Positions 34,251 to 43,185 of a stretch of 64,000 bases of DNA are shown piece after piece (the first letter of the stretch is position 1; every line of letters begins with the position of its first letter). Both the position numbers and the translations under genes were made by a program. This DNA is from Nocardioides sp. YR527 (GTDB taxonomy: Bacteria > Actinomycetota > Actinomycetes > Propionibacteriales > Nocardioidaceae). A model generated the notes under the pieces. That model had not been told where the DNA came from. It saw only the letters and a program-made list of their open reading frames with translations, and made no database searches. The stretch is from positions 62,001-126,000 of the forward strand of contig NZ_FNFN01000008.1 of NCBI RefSeq assembly GCF_900101045.1. Reading direction: 5' to 3'.

Positions 34251-35596
34251 AAGGTCGAGTCCTTCAGCTCTGTCAGCCGGGCCAGCGCCTCGCGGCGCTC
34301 CTCGGCATGGTCGACGACGCGTTCAGGGTAGCCCTTGGCGAACCCCTCGGGGTGGCGCCACGGCTCGTGGGCCGCCTCGCCCGGAAGGTGACGAAGCTCG
34401 GGTACCCAGCGTCGGACGTAGTCACCCTGCGGGTCGAACCGAAGCCCCTGGGTGACCGGGTTGAAGACTCGGAAGTAGGGCGCGGCGTCGGTTCCGGTCC
34501 CGGCCGCCCACTGCCAGCCGTGGGAGTTGGACGCCAGGTCGCCGTCGAGGAGATGGTCGAGGAAGTGTCGCGCGCCGGCCGGCCACCAGATGTGCAGATC
34601 CTTGACCAGGAAGCTCGCGACGACCATCCGCACCCGGTTGTGCATCCAGCCCTCCGCGAGCAGCTGGCGCATGCCGGCGTCGACGAACGGGAAGCCGGTC
34701 GTGCCCGACTTCCATGCCTCCAACAGCTCGGGGGCATCGTCGTACTGCATGCCTCGCAGGCTGTCCCGCAGGTCACGCCAGGCCGAACCGGGGTCGTGCC
34801 AGAGCACGTCGGCGTAGAACTCGCGCCAGGCCAGCTCGGCGACGAAGCGCTCGACATCCTCCGCGGAGGCACCGCTGCCGTGCGCGCCCAGATCGGCGAG
34901 CAGCGTACGCGGGTGGATCTCGCCGAACTTCAGGGCCGTCGAGAGGCGGCTGGTCCGGTTGAGGTCGGGCCGGTCCCGGGCCGTGGCATAGCCGGCCAGT
35001 TCCTCGGCGCAGAAGTCCTCCCACCGGTGGAGCGCCGCCTGCTCACCGACCTCCTGATCGAGATGGTCGGGATGGTCCGGCAGCGGGTCCGACTCGAGCT
35101 TCGTCATCCACTCGACCTGCGGGTCACCGGCGGGCGCCCTCCAGCCATGCTCTCGCCAGGCCCGCAGGAACGGTGTGAAGACGCGATAGGGCGCCCCGGT
35201 CGCGTTCCGGACCCTGCCCGGGGTCACGGCGTAGGGGCTGCCGGTGCCGACCAGGCCGATGCCGGCGTCCGCCAGCCGTTGCTCCACGGCCTCGTCGCGG
35301 CGCCGGCCGTAGGGGGTCGTCTCGGTCGAGATGTGCACCCGGCTCGCTCCGGCCTCGGCGGCGACCTGGGCCACCACCTCGGCCGGGTCGCCCTGACGGA
35401 TCACCAGGGCACCTTCCATCTCCTCGCGCAGTGCCGCGAGCGAGGCCAGCAGCCGCCCCCACCTCCGCCCGGAGCCGGCCAGGCGCGGGTCGAGCACGAA
35501 CAGCGGCACCACGTGCCCGTCGGCGGCCGCGGCCTGCAGGGCGGGATGGTCCCCCAGCCGCAGGTCCCGCCGGAACCACATCACCGACGTCGTCAT
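34247..35596 (-). CDS. phrB: Deoxyribodipyrimidine photolyase, class I
   Basis: A 449-aa photolyase. The N-terminal Rossmann domain for the antenna cofactor begins WFRRDLRLGDHPAL. The FAD-binding helical domain has TSRLSTALKFGEIHPRTL, ELAWREFYADVLWHDP, WMHNRVRMVVASFLVKDL and GTDAAPYFRVFNP, including the Trp residues for electron transfer. It repairs cyclobutane pyrimidine dimers with blue light. The fourth gene of a coupled operon under a putative B12 photoreceptor, which makes light induction plausible. Cryptochrome function cannot be excluded by sequence alone. Confidence 0.93.
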   Translation of the reverse strand: MTTSVMWFRRDLRLGDHPALQAAAADGHVVPLFVLDPRLAGSGRRWGRLLASLAALREEMEGALVIRQGDPAEVVAQVAAEAGASRVHISTETTPYGRRRDEAVEQRLADAGIGLVGTGSPYAVTPGRVRNATGAPYRVFTPFLRAWREHGWRAPAGDPQVEWMTKLESDPLPDHPDHLDQEVGEQAALHRWEDFCAEELAGYATARDRPDLNRTSRLSTALKFGEIHPRTLLADLGAHGSGASAEDVERFVAELAWREFYADVLWHDPGSAWRDLRDSLRGMQYDDAPELLEAWKSGTTGFPFVDAGMRQLLAEGWMHNRVRMVVASFLVKDLHIWWPAGARHFLDHLLDGDLASNSHGWQWAAGTGTDAAPYFRVFNPVTQGLRFDPQGDYVRRWVPELRHLPGEAAHEPWRHPEGFAKGYPERVVDHAEERREALARLTELKDSTL

Positions 35597-36861
35597 GAGT
35601 GGTCCCGTCCGCCTGCCTCCAGGCGGATCTGGGCGACGTCGATGGCCTCGGCCCGGAAGCCCGCCTCGCAGTAGGCGAGGTAGTACTCCCAGGTGCGGCG
35701 GAACTCCTCGTCGAACTCCTCGGACCGGATCGCCGGCCACGCGGCCAGGAAGGCGGAGCGCCAGCGACGCAGCGTCTCGGCGTAGTCGGCGCCGAACCTG
35801 TCGGTGCGTGTCACGGTCAGGCCGACGCGGCCGGCCTGCTCGGAGATCGCGGTGGTCGACGGGATCAGTCCGCCGGGGAAGATGTGCTTCTGGATCCACC
35901 CGTAGGAGTTCCGGGTCGCCAGGTAGCGCTGGTGCGGCATGAGGATCGCCTGCAGCGCGATGGCGCCGCCGGGACGGACCAGGCGGGACAGGGCGGCGAA
36001 GTAGTCGGGCCAGTAGCGCTCGCCGACCGCCTCGATCATCTCGATGCTGACCACGGCGTCGAAGGTGCCGGTGGCGTGTCGGTAGTCCTGCACCACCACC
36101 TCGACCATGTCGGTGTATCCAGCATCCTCGATCCGCTCCCTGGCCAGCGCCGCCTGCTCGACCGACAGCGTGATGGTGGTGACCCGGGCACCGCGACGTG
36201 CCGCCTCGATCGCGAGGGTCCCCCACCCCGTGCCGATCTCCAGCACGTCGTCACCGGCGCCGACGCCCGCCAGGTCGAGGGCGGCGTTGACCTTGCGCAG
36301 CTGCGCTTCCTGCAGGTCCTGGTCGGCGACCGGACGGGTGCGATCGAAGAGAGCCGAGCTGTAGCTGAGGCTGGGGTCGAGGAACGCGGCGAACATGTCG
36401 TTGCCCAGGTCGTAGTGGGCCGAGATGTTCTCCCGGGTGTGCTCCACGGCGCCGCGCTGGTCGGCGGGGATCGGCAGGTCGACGAGGCGGCGCAGCCGCA
36501 GCATCCAGCCGGGAAGCAGCCCGGAGAGGCGTTCGGCGTACGGCGCCAGCGCGTCCGCGAGGTCGGTGCCCTCGGCCGCATGCCAGTCTCCGGCCGTGTA
36601 GGCCTCCCCGATGCCGATCTTCGGGTTCTCCGCGAGCCGTCGGTAGAGCGACTCCGGGCGCTGTACGACGATGCCCGGCCGCCCCTCCGTACGCGACCCG
36701 CCCCGCTGGTTGAGCAGGCCGCCGTCCGGGAGCACGACGTCGACCGGGATCCGCCGGGTCACCAGACGCAGAACCTGCTTGGCGACACCGGCTCGTACGC
36801 CCGCGGCGGCCGCGGGCTCCCTGTGTACCGGCAGCTCGAGCGACACCGGCTCTGCACTCAT
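35593..36861 (-). CDS. cfa: Cyclopropane-fatty-acyl-phospholipid synthase
   Basis: A 422-aa SAM-dependent methyltransferase. Motif I is VLEIGTGWGTLAIEAA, preceded by the family's HYDLGNDMFAAFLD and followed by SIEMIEAVGERYWPDYF and QKHIFPGGLIPS. It methylenates double bonds of membrane phospholipids to cyclopropane rings, which protects them from photo-oxidative stress. The ATG at 36861 overlaps the stop of the DUF1365 gene. The grouping with photolyase and LitR is a recognised association in bacteria. Confidence 0.92.
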   Translation of the reverse strand: MSAEPVSLELPVHREPAAAAGVRAGVAKQVLRLVTRRIPVDVVLPDGGLLNQRGGSRTEGRPGIVVQRPESLYRRLAENPKIGIGEAYTAGDWHAAEGTDLADALAPYAERLSGLLPGWMLRLRRLVDLPIPADQRGAVEHTRENISAHYDLGNDMFAAFLDPSLSYSSALFDRTRPVADQDLQEAQLRKVNAALDLAGVGAGDDVLEIGTGWGTLAIEAARRGARVTTITLSVEQAALARERIEDAGYTDMVEVVVQDYRHATGTFDAVVSIEMIEAVGERYWPDYFAALSRLVRPGGAIALQAILMPHQRYLATRNSYGWIQKHIFPGGLIPSTTAISEQAGRVGLTVTRTDRFGADYAETLRRWRSAFLAAWPAIRSEEFDEEFRRTWEYYLAYCEAGFRAEAIDVAQIRLEAGGRDHS

Positions 36862-37613
36862 GATGTGACTTCCTTCGGTGGGGCGGGACGAGGGACGACG
36901 GGCAACCTGCGCAGCCACAGCCGGATCCCGTGGAACCGGATGAGCGCGCTGACCCGATGGGGCATCAGCAGGTGGGTGAGGCTGACCCGCAGCAGCGCAC
37001 GACGCGTCGCGGGCTCCGGGGTCCCACGGGTGGTCGCGGTGAGCACGCGTACGCCGTCGCGGTCGAGCCCGACGGTCACCGAGACCTGTCCCGGGTCGAC
37101 CTGTAGCCGGATGTCATAGGTCCCGGCCACGTCGTTGAACGGCGAGACGTAGAAGGCCTTGTCGGTGCTGGCGTGTCCGCGTCGATCGATGTCGAGCAGG
37201 TAGGCGTGACGGCCGCCGTAGGTGTTGTGCACCTCGAAGACGACCGCGCGCAGCACACCGTCGTCCGACTGCACCCAGAAGACGGTGAGGGGGTCGAAGA
37301 CATGGCCCAGAACGCGGGCGTTCGCCAGCATCAGCACCCGGTCGGTCGGCGCGAGGTCGACGCCGCGACCGGCGAGGAACGCGCCGAGGTCGCCCCGGAC
37401 GCCATGTCCCGACGAACCCCCGTCGAGATGGTCCTCGGCGCGGAACCCGGCCAGTGGACGCAGCCAGAACGGGAGCAGAGGCAGGTCGTCGACGTCGATG
37501 AGCCACTGGTAGCTGCGGTGGCGGAACGCGTGCCGCAACGGCACCTGCCTGGTGTGGCTGACCTGGCCGACGACCAGCGCGGGCACCTCGGGAAAGACCG
37601 GTGACGGGATCAC
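36858..37613 (-). CDS. DUF1365 family protein
   Basis: A 251-aa protein of the DUF1365 family: LVVGQVSHTRQVPLRHAFRH at the start, the central NPLTVFW-like FDPLTVFWVQSDDG, EVHNTYGGRHAYLL, and KAFYVSPFNDVAGTY. The GTG at 37613 overlaps the TGA of the preceding oxidase (GTGA), giving tight coupling; another GTG lies one codon upstream. Members always sit beside an FAD amine oxidase and a cyclopropane synthase, and are thought to act in a lipid-modifying complex; the reaction is unknown. Confidence 0.87.
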   Translation of the reverse strand: MIPSPVFPEVPALVVGQVSHTRQVPLRHAFRHRSYQWLIDVDDLPLLPFWLRPLAGFRAEDHLDGGSSGHGVRGDLGAFLAGRGVDLAPTDRVLMLANARVLGHVFDPLTVFWVQSDDGVLRAVVFEVHNTYGGRHAYLLDIDRRGHASTDKAFYVSPFNDVAGTYDIRLQVDPGQVSVTVGLDRDGVRVLTATTRGTPEPATRRALLRVSLTHLLMPHRVSALIRFHGIRLWLRRLPVVPRPAPPKEVTS

Positions 37614-38881
37614 CACGTCACCCCGAACGCCTCCGCCGCCTCCACCCCGGAGCGGCAGCCGTCCTCGTGGAAGCCCCAGCCGAGGTGGGCACCGGCGAAG
37701 GCCAGGCGAGGTCCGCCGGCCGTACGCAGCCGGGCCGCCGCCGCGACCGCCTCGGTGGTGAAGACCGGGTGCTCGTAGCTCATCCGTGCGGTGACCTTGG
37801 CCGGGTCGACATGCTCGGTGGCGTTGAGCGTCACCACGTGCTCGTCGTGGTCCTCGAGACCCTGGAGCCGGTTCATCCAGTAACTGACGACCACCTTGTC
37901 GGCGCCACCGCCGCACGAGGCGAGGCGATAGTTCCAGGACGCCCGGGCACGGGGCGAGGCCGGCAGCAGGGCGGCGTCGCGGTGCAACCAGGTCTCGTTC
38001 CGCGAGTAGCCGATCGCAGCCAGGTCGGCCTTCTCCTCGGGGGTGGCGTCGGCCAAGAGCCTCAGGGCCTGGTCGGCGTGGGTCGCCACCACCACGCGGT
38101 CGAAGCGCCTGGACCCGGCCTCCGTACGCACCTCGACCCCGTCGGCGTGCCGCTCCACGGCGGTCACCGGTTCGCCGACACGGACCTCGCCCACCCGCTC
38201 GGCGATCTTGTCCACATAGGCACGGGAGCCGCCCACGACCGTGCGCCAGGTGGGCGACCCGGTGACCTGGAGCATCCCGTGGTGGTCGAGGAAGGCGAAC
38301 AGGTGCCGCGCCGGGTAGGCGGCAGCGTCCTCGTCACCGCAGGACCAGACACAGGAGACGAGCGGCACCGCGAAGTGCTGGACGAAGTAGTCGCTGAACC
38401 CGCCCTCGTCGAGGAACTCCCCCCAGGTCAGATCACTGTCGGTCTGGAGGAGGCGGCGGGCGCGGCGGTGGAACCGCGGCACCTGCGCCAGCATGCGTAC
38501 GAAGCGCGGGTCGCCGATGCGACGGGGGTCGGCCAGGATGCCGCCCAGACCTTTGCCGCCGGCGTAGGAGAGGCCGCAGTCGTCACAGACGATGCTCATG
38601 CTCATCTCGGTCGGCCGGGTCTCGACACCGAGCTCCCCGAACAGGCGGATCAGGTTCGGATAGGTGCGCTCGTTCATCACGATGAAGCCGCTGTCCACGC
38701 GGAGAACAGCATCGGACGCCGTCGAGACGTCGTGGGTGTGCGCATGGCCACCGAGCCGCTGATCGGCCTCGAAGAGCGTGACGTCATGGCTGCGGCCGAG
38801 GAGGTACGCCGCGGTCAGTCCCGAGACTCCACCACCGATCACGGCGACCGTCGACCGTGGTGTGTGGGCCGCTCGGCTCAT
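37610..38881 (-). CDS. FAD-dependent amine-oxidase-like protein of the cfa/DUF1365 cluster
   Basis: A 423-aa flavoprotein. The N-terminal dinucleotide site is VAVIGGGVSGLTAAYLL with the acidic FEAD. The flavin-containing amine oxidase family pattern continues with GGHAHTHDV and the C-terminal AGAHLGWGFHEDGCRSG. It is the first gene of the minus-strand light operon; GGGAGATC precedes the ATG at 38881. The same trio (oxidase, DUF1365, Cfa-like) is widespread, and lipid desaturation or ring modification is suspected, not shown. The promoter overlaps the inverted repeat at 38938. Confidence 0.87.
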   Translation of the reverse strand: MSRAAHTPRSTVAVIGGGVSGLTAAYLLGRSHDVTLFEADQRLGGHAHTHDVSTASDAVLRVDSGFIVMNERTYPNLIRLFGELGVETRPTEMSMSIVCDDCGLSYAGGKGLGGILADPRRIGDPRFVRMLAQVPRFHRRARRLLQTDSDLTWGEFLDEGGFSDYFVQHFAVPLVSCVWSCGDEDAAAYPARHLFAFLDHHGMLQVTGSPTWRTVVGGSRAYVDKIAERVGEVRVGEPVTAVERHADGVEVRTEAGSRRFDRVVVATHADQALRLLADATPEEKADLAAIGYSRNETWLHRDAALLPASPRARASWNYRLASCGGGADKVVVSYWMNRLQGLEDHDEHVVTLNATEHVDPAKVTARMSYEHPVFTTEAVAAAARLRTAGGPRLAFAGAHLGWGFHEDGCRSGVEAAEAFGVTW

Positions 38882-38937
38882 GGGGATCTCCCTTGTCAGG
38901 CAGCGGCACGGCCGCTGGCTAGTTTCGATAATCGAAC

Positions 38938-38952
38938 GTACAATGTTTGTAC
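38938..38952. promoter_or_regulatory. GTACAA-N3-TTGTAC operator in divergent light promoter
   Basis: GTACAA (38938-38943) and TTGTAC (38947-38952) are perfect inverted arms with a TGT centre. On the minus strand TTGACA (38964-38959) and TACGTT (38940-38935) are spaced 18 bp with the dyad between them. On the plus strand TACAAT (38939-38944) could be a -10. A MerR/CarH-type regulator is encoded 480 bp away. Confidence 0.68.
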
Positions 38953-38984
38953 AAGGTATGTCAAAGGTTTGAAAGGGGCACAAA

Positions 38985-39422
38985 ATGAGGATCGATCGAA
39001 CCGTGGAGACCTCCGCACCGACTTCCGAGGTGTTCGACTTCCTGGCCGACTTCACCAACACCGAGGAGTGGGATCCGGGCACGGTTCGCACCGATCGAAT
39101 CTCCGGGGACGGCGGGGTGGGGACGGCGTACGCGAACACCTCTCGCTTCCTCGGACGCAACACCGATCTCACCTATGTGGTGGAGGTCTACGAACCCGGC
39201 ACACGCGTCGTGCTACGCGGCGAGAACAAGACGGTCGTGGCACATGACACGATGACCTTCGTCCCGACAGCCACGGGCGGCACATCCGTGCGTTACGTGG
39301 CCGAGTTCGAGCTGAAAGGCATGGCCAGGATGGTGGCCCCACTGCTGACCCCCGCATTCACCCGCCTGGGTGACTCCGCCTCCGAGCAGATGCGCACGAC
39401 CCTGGACCGACTGGCCCGGTAG
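38985..39422 (+). CDS. SRPBCC/polyketide-cyclase-like lipid- or ligand-binding protein
   Basis: A 145-aa START-fold protein: MRIDRTVETSAPTSEVFDFL, then FTNTEEWDPGTV are the usual opening of this family, and the C-terminal helix (SEQMRTTLDRLAR) closes the pocket. No catalytic site is obvious. It is divergent from the amine oxidase and shares the GTACAA dyad, and it lies 8 bp before the B12-binding regulator, so both are probably light-controlled together. A role in binding a lipid or isoprenoid is inference. Confidence 0.83.
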   Translation: MRIDRTVETSAPTSEVFDFLADFTNTEEWDPGTVRTDRISGDGGVGTAYANTSRFLGRNTDLTYVVEVYEPGTRVVLRGENKTVVAHDTMTFVPTATGGTSVRYVAEFELKGMARMVAPLLTPAFTRLGDSASEQMRTTLDRLAR

Positions 39423-39430
39423 CCGAGCAG

Positions 39431-40330
39431 ATGTACACCATCAAGCACGCGGCACAGCGGGTCGGCATCACCACCGCGACGCTTCGTGCCTGGGAACGCC
39501 GGTACGGCGTGATCGCTCCCCACCGGACCGAGAGCGGTTACCGCCTGTACGGAGATCGAGACGTCGCGGTGCTGCGCTCGATGAAGGAGCTCGTGGACCA
39601 GGGATGGTCGGCCAGCCTGGCGGCGGCGGAGGCGATCCGGATCGATCGCGCGCAGCCTGCCCACCCGGTCGCCGCGGACACGCGGGGCGACGGAACCGGC
39701 CCCGCCCTCGACCTCCCCGAGCGGCTGACGAGCGCCGCGTCAGCGCTCGACACCACCGGCCTGGCCGCGACCCTGGACCAGGTGTTCGCCCTCGGCGGCT
39801 TCGAGACGGTGATGACCGACCACGTCTTCCCCGCCCTGGAGGAGCTCGGGGACGCCTGGGCGGACGGGCGGGTCAGCATCGCCGGTGAGCATCTGGCCTC
39901 GAACGCGGTGATGCGACGGCTCGCCCTCGCGTACGAGGCGGCGGCCGCCCACGGCCACGGGCCTCGCATCGCCCTCGGGACGGCACCCGGAACCCGCCAT
40001 GAGATCGGTCTCTTCGCCTTCGCCGTCGCCGCCCGACGCCACGGCATGGACACCGACTACCTGGGCGCGGACCTGCCGGTCGACGACTGGCTCGGCGTCG
40101 TCGACGATCCCGCCCTCGCCGCCGCGGTGCTCGTGATCCCCACCACCGCCGACATCATCGCCACCGCCGCGGTGATCACCGCCCTGCACGACCACCGCCC
40201 CGATCTCCTCGTGGCTGTCGGCGGAGGACAGCAGAGCCACGCTCCCGAACCCGCCGTACGCCTGGGTCACGACATCGTGGCCGGCGCGAGGACCCTTGCT
40301 GCCCTGATCTCCGCGAGGACCTCTCCCTAG
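39431..40330 (+). CDS. litR: MerR-family B12-dependent photoreceptor regulator (LitR/CarH type)
   Basis: A 299-aa protein. The MerR helix-turn-helix is TIKHAAQRVGITTATLRAWE then RYGVIAPHRTESGYRLY. The four-helix cap has the W-x9-EH motif (Trp143, Glu153-His154: WADGRVSIAGEH) that contacts the upper face of adenosylcobalamin. The B12-binding fold has His190 in GTRHEIG, the lower axial ligand (usual ExHxxG, here with Thr for Glu). Members bind DNA in the dark as a tetramer and release it when light cleaves the Co-C bond. It is divergent from the photolyase/cfa operon. Photoreception is inferred from conserved residues. Confidence 0.88.
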   Translation: MYTIKHAAQRVGITTATLRAWERRYGVIAPHRTESGYRLYGDRDVAVLRSMKELVDQGWSASLAAAEAIRIDRAQPAHPVAADTRGDGTGPALDLPERLTSAASALDTTGLAATLDQVFALGGFETVMTDHVFPALEELGDAWADGRVSIAGEHLASNAVMRRLALAYEAAAAHGHGPRIALGTAPGTRHEIGLFAFAVAARRHGMDTDYLGADLPVDDWLGVVDDPALAAAVLVIPTTADIIATAAVITALHDHRPDLLVAVGGGQQSHAPEPAVRLGHDIVAGARTLAALISARTSP

Positions 40331-41505
40331 TCGGGCAGCGTGGCGCGGAGCACGCGCACGGTGTTACCGCCCATGATCGCCGCCACCTCGGTCTCGTCAT
40401 AGCCTCGGTCGACGAGCTCTTGGGTGATGGTGGCCAGATCGCTGGTGTCCCAGCCGACGGTGGTGGACCCGTCGTAGTCGCTGCCGAGGGCCGCCGTCTG
40501 GATGCCACCGACCTCGACGACATGGTCGATGGCGTCGACGACGGCCTCGACGGTCAGGTCGCACACCGCGGCATCCCAGTATCCGACGCCGACGACGCCG
40601 CCGGTCGCGGCGACCCCGCGTACCTCCTCGTCGGTCAGGTTGCGGTTGACGTCGCAGGTCGCCTGTACGCCGCCGTGGCTGAGCACGACCGGCTTGGTCG
40701 CCATCGCGAGCATCTCGGCGACCGCGGCGTGGCTGGCATGCGCGATGTCGACGATGATGCCGCGACGCTCCATCTCGGCGAACACCTGGCGCCCGAGATC
40801 GGTGAGGCCGCCCTTCTCGACACCGTGCATGGAGCCGGCCACCTCGTTGTCGAAGAAGTGCGTGAACCCCGCCATCCGCATGCCGGCGTCGTAGAGCGTG
40901 TCCAGGTTGTCGAAGTCGCCCTCGAGGTTCTGGAGACCCTCGACCGAGAAGAGCGCACCGGTGACCCGCTTCCCGGCCTCACGGTCGGCGATCAGGGCAT
41001 CGAGGTCGGCACGGGTGCGGATCAGCCGCAGCTTGCCCTCGGAGTCCGCTGCCGCCTTGTCGAGCTTCTGGGCGTGGTAGAGCGAGCGGTCGAGCAGCGA
41101 TGTCCAGGTGCGGGGCGGCTGGAGCTGGGCGAAGGTCAGCAGCGTGATGTTGTCGGTGTCGCCGGTGTTGCTGTCGTAGTTCTGCCCCTTGGGCGACTTC
41201 GACACCGACGAGAACACCTGCAGCGCGACGTTGCCGTCCTCCATCCGGTGCAGGTCCATGTGACCCCGGTCCGAGTGCTCGAGGAGGTCGCGGTCCCACA
41301 TCAGGGTGTCGCTGTGCATGTCGATGACCTGCAGCGAGTCGTGCAACCGGCGCGTCTCGGGAGTCACCTCCGGCAGGCTGGCCGGACGGATCTTGTTCTG
41401 GCCGTTCTCCACGATCCCGGGTGCCAGCGCGAAGAAGCCGACCCCACCGATGACGAGAATGGTGAGTACGGCCAGGAGCAGGCGCTTCGTCCAGCGTCGG
41501 GTCAT
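40327..41505 (-). CDS. Membrane-anchored dipeptidase (peptidase M19, renal-dipeptidase type)
   Basis: A 392-aa metallopeptidase. The N-terminal segment RLLLAVLTILVIGGVGFFAL is a signal anchor. The binuclear zinc site is DMHSDT (His, Asp), the bridging Glu is in FSVEGLQNLE, followed by IVDIAHAS, VLSHGGV and the C-terminal ALGSDYDG. It should face the outside and cleave dipeptides, including D-amino-acid-containing ones. The ATG at 41505 is used because the upstream frame overlaps the divergent gene. It overlaps the 3' end of litR by 4 bp (convergent). Confidence 0.87.
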   Translation of the reverse strand: MTRRWTKRLLLAVLTILVIGGVGFFALAPGIVENGQNKIRPASLPEVTPETRRLHDSLQVIDMHSDTLMWDRDLLEHSDRGHMDLHRMEDGNVALQVFSSVSKSPKGQNYDSNTGDTDNITLLTFAQLQPPRTWTSLLDRSLYHAQKLDKAAADSEGKLRLIRTRADLDALIADREAGKRVTGALFSVEGLQNLEGDFDNLDTLYDAGMRMAGFTHFFDNEVAGSMHGVEKGGLTDLGRQVFAEMERRGIIVDIAHASHAAVAEMLAMATKPVVLSHGGVQATCDVNRNLTDEEVRGVAATGGVVGVGYWDAAVCDLTVEAVVDAIDHVVEVGGIQTAALGSDYDGSTTVGWDTSDLATITQELVDRGYDETEVAAIMGGNTVRVLRATLPD

Positions 41506-41640
41506 GTTTCTCGGAGTCCTCTCGGGCAGGCTCGGAACGGCCGAGCTCACGGCGGGGACGAGTATCGCGGCGGGCGTGTCGGCGGCCGGTGAATTGGACC
41601 GAATCGCTCGTCCGGCAGGGCCATCGGACAGGATGTGACC

Positions 41641-42699
41641 ATGGCGACACTGGATGAGGACGACTTTTCGCTCATCCACGCACTCCAGATCAGGCCACGC
41701 GCATCCTGGACCGACCTCGCCACCGCGCTCGGCACCTCCCCTGCGACCCTGAGCCGCCGCTGGGACAGGCTGCGCGCCGACGGCAGCGCCTGGGTCATGG
41801 GTCATCCGAGGATCCGGGGGCACGACGGAGCCAACCTCGCCATCGCCGAGATCTCCTGCGTCGGAGGACGGGCGGGCACCCTCGCCCAGGAGCTCGCCGC
41901 GTGGCCGATGATCATCACCATCGAGGAGGCCGCCCGCGACTTCGGCCTGATCGTGACGGCCGTCGGTCTCGGCCCCGGCGACATGCCCAAGCTGCTGCTC
42001 GACGACCTGTCCGCCCTCCCGGGCGTTCTCGGCGTACGTGCTCACCACGTCGCCCGGCTCCACGTCGACGCGAGCAGCTGGCGGGTCGGCGGGCTCGATC
42101 CCGAGCGCGCCCGTACCGTGGCTCGGATCCCGGACCACGCCGGCGCCACGTCCACCCCGGTCAACCCGTGGGCCGAGCCGTACGCCGCCCTCACCCAGGC
42201 GCTCATCCGCAACGGCCGCAGCAGCGCGGCCGACATCGCCCGCCAGACCGGCCGGCCGCTGTCGACGACCCGCCGCCAGCTCGGCCAGCTGCTCGGCTCC
42301 GACGCCCTCACCTTCCGCTGCGAGGTCGCCCAGGGCCTGACCCCGCTGCCCATCGTCGTGCAGACCTGGTGCCGGGTGCCGGTCGGCTCCGTCGCCGAGT
42401 GCGTCATCCGCCTCCGGGCCACCCCCGGCGTACGCCAGGTCGTCGGCCTACCCGGGCCGACGAATCTGCTGATCAGCACCTGGGCCCGCTCGGTCGAGAG
42501 CGCGATGCTCCTCCACGAGCACCTCCAGCGCGACCTCGCGCCCCTCGAGGTGGTCGAGTCCGCGATCGTCCTGCGCCAGATCAAACGCCTCGGCTGGAGG
42601 CTCGACGACCTCGGCCGCTCCACCGGGACCCTGGTCCCCTACCCGCCGAGCACCGACCGCACGTCACACGACGGGGAGCCGTCTCGTCTCCAGGGGTGA
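41641..42699 (+). CDS. Lrp/AsnC-family regulator with two tandem Lrp modules
   Basis: A 352-aa protein, about twice the usual Lrp length. Two winged helices are visible: LDEDDFSLIHALQIRPRASW plus LGTSPATLSRRWDRL near residues 4-50, and ALTQALIRNGRSSAADIARQ plus PLSTTRRQLGQLL near 180-220. Each is followed by a RAM-like ligand region (IAEISCVGGRAGTLAQEL; VPVGSVAECVIRLRATPGV). AGGA lies 7 bp before the ATG at 41641; a GTG at 41635 has poorer spacing. It is divergent from the dipeptidase over 135 bp and 22 bp before a DoxX gene. The amino acid sensed is unknown. Confidence 0.84.
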   Translation: MATLDEDDFSLIHALQIRPRASWTDLATALGTSPATLSRRWDRLRADGSAWVMGHPRIRGHDGANLAIAEISCVGGRAGTLAQELAAWPMIITIEEAARDFGLIVTAVGLGPGDMPKLLLDDLSALPGVLGVRAHHVARLHVDASSWRVGGLDPERARTVARIPDHAGATSTPVNPWAEPYAALTQALIRNGRSSAADIARQTGRPLSTTRRQLGQLLGSDALTFRCEVAQGLTPLPIVVQTWCRVPVGSVAECVIRLRATPGVRQVVGLPGPTNLLISTWARSVESAMLLHEHLQRDLAPLEVVESAIVLRQIKRLGWRLDDLGRSTGTLVPYPPSTDRTSHDGEPSRLQG

Positions 42700-42721
42700 A
42701 CCCACAGATCAGGAGAGAGAC

Positions 42722-43105
42722 ATGCACATCGCCCTTTGGATCATCGCCGGACTGCTGGCCCTCGTCGCCCTCACGGGCGGCATCACCAAGACCTTCGTAC
42801 CGTTGGACAAGCTGTCCCAGCACGACGGCGCCGCCTGGACCCGCGGCGCCAGCCCGACCTTCGTCCGTACGCTCGGCGTACTCGAGATCCTGGCCGCCAT
42901 CGGGCTCGTCCTTCCCGCCGTGCTCGGCATCGCGCCCGTCATGGTGCCCGTCACCGCCGCCTGCTGGATCGCTCTGATGATCGGCGCGATGATCACCCAC
43001 GGTCGTCTCGGCCAGGCCAAGCTGGTGATGGTCAACGTCGCCTACCTCGCCCTGGCCCTCTTCATCGTCATCGGCCGCTTCGGCACCACTCCCTTCACCG
43101 CCTGA
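42722..43105 (+). CDS. DoxX-like small membrane protein
   Basis: A 127-aa protein with four hydrophobic segments: MHIALWIIAGLLALVALTGG, LGVLEILAAIGLVLPAVLGI, APVMVPVTAACWIALMIGAM and MVNVAYLALALFIVIG. The pattern LGVLEILAAIGLVLP is that of the DoxX/DoxX-like family. AGGAGAGAG precedes the ATG. It is co-directional with and close to the Lrp-type gene, probably co-transcribed. The function of these proteins is uncertain (membrane redox or quinone-linked). Confidence 0.83.
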   Translation: MHIALWIIAGLLALVALTGGITKTFVPLDKLSQHDGAAWTRGASPTFVRTLGVLEILAAIGLVLPAVLGIAPVMVPVTAACWIALMIGAMITHGRLGQAKLVMVNVAYLALALFIVIGRFGTTPFTA

Positions 43106-43114
43106 TGCTCGTCG

Positions 43115-43170
43115 ACTCGGCGCATCTGTCTCGTCGACGGGTGCCGAGTCGGCGCATCTGTCTCGCCGAC
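43115..43170. repeat. Two-copy 32-bp-period direct repeat
   Basis: GTCGGCGCATCTGTCTCG-type words recur: ACTCGGCGCATCTGTCTCGT at 43115 and AGTCGGCGCATCTGTCTCGC at 43147, a 32-bp period. It begins 9 bp after the DoxX stop. The interval 43106-43833 (728 bp) has no convincing gene and holds this, a tandem array, a repeat arm, hairpins and the HNH promoter. Confidence 0.7.
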
Positions 43171-43185
43171 GAGACCGCCTCCGCC

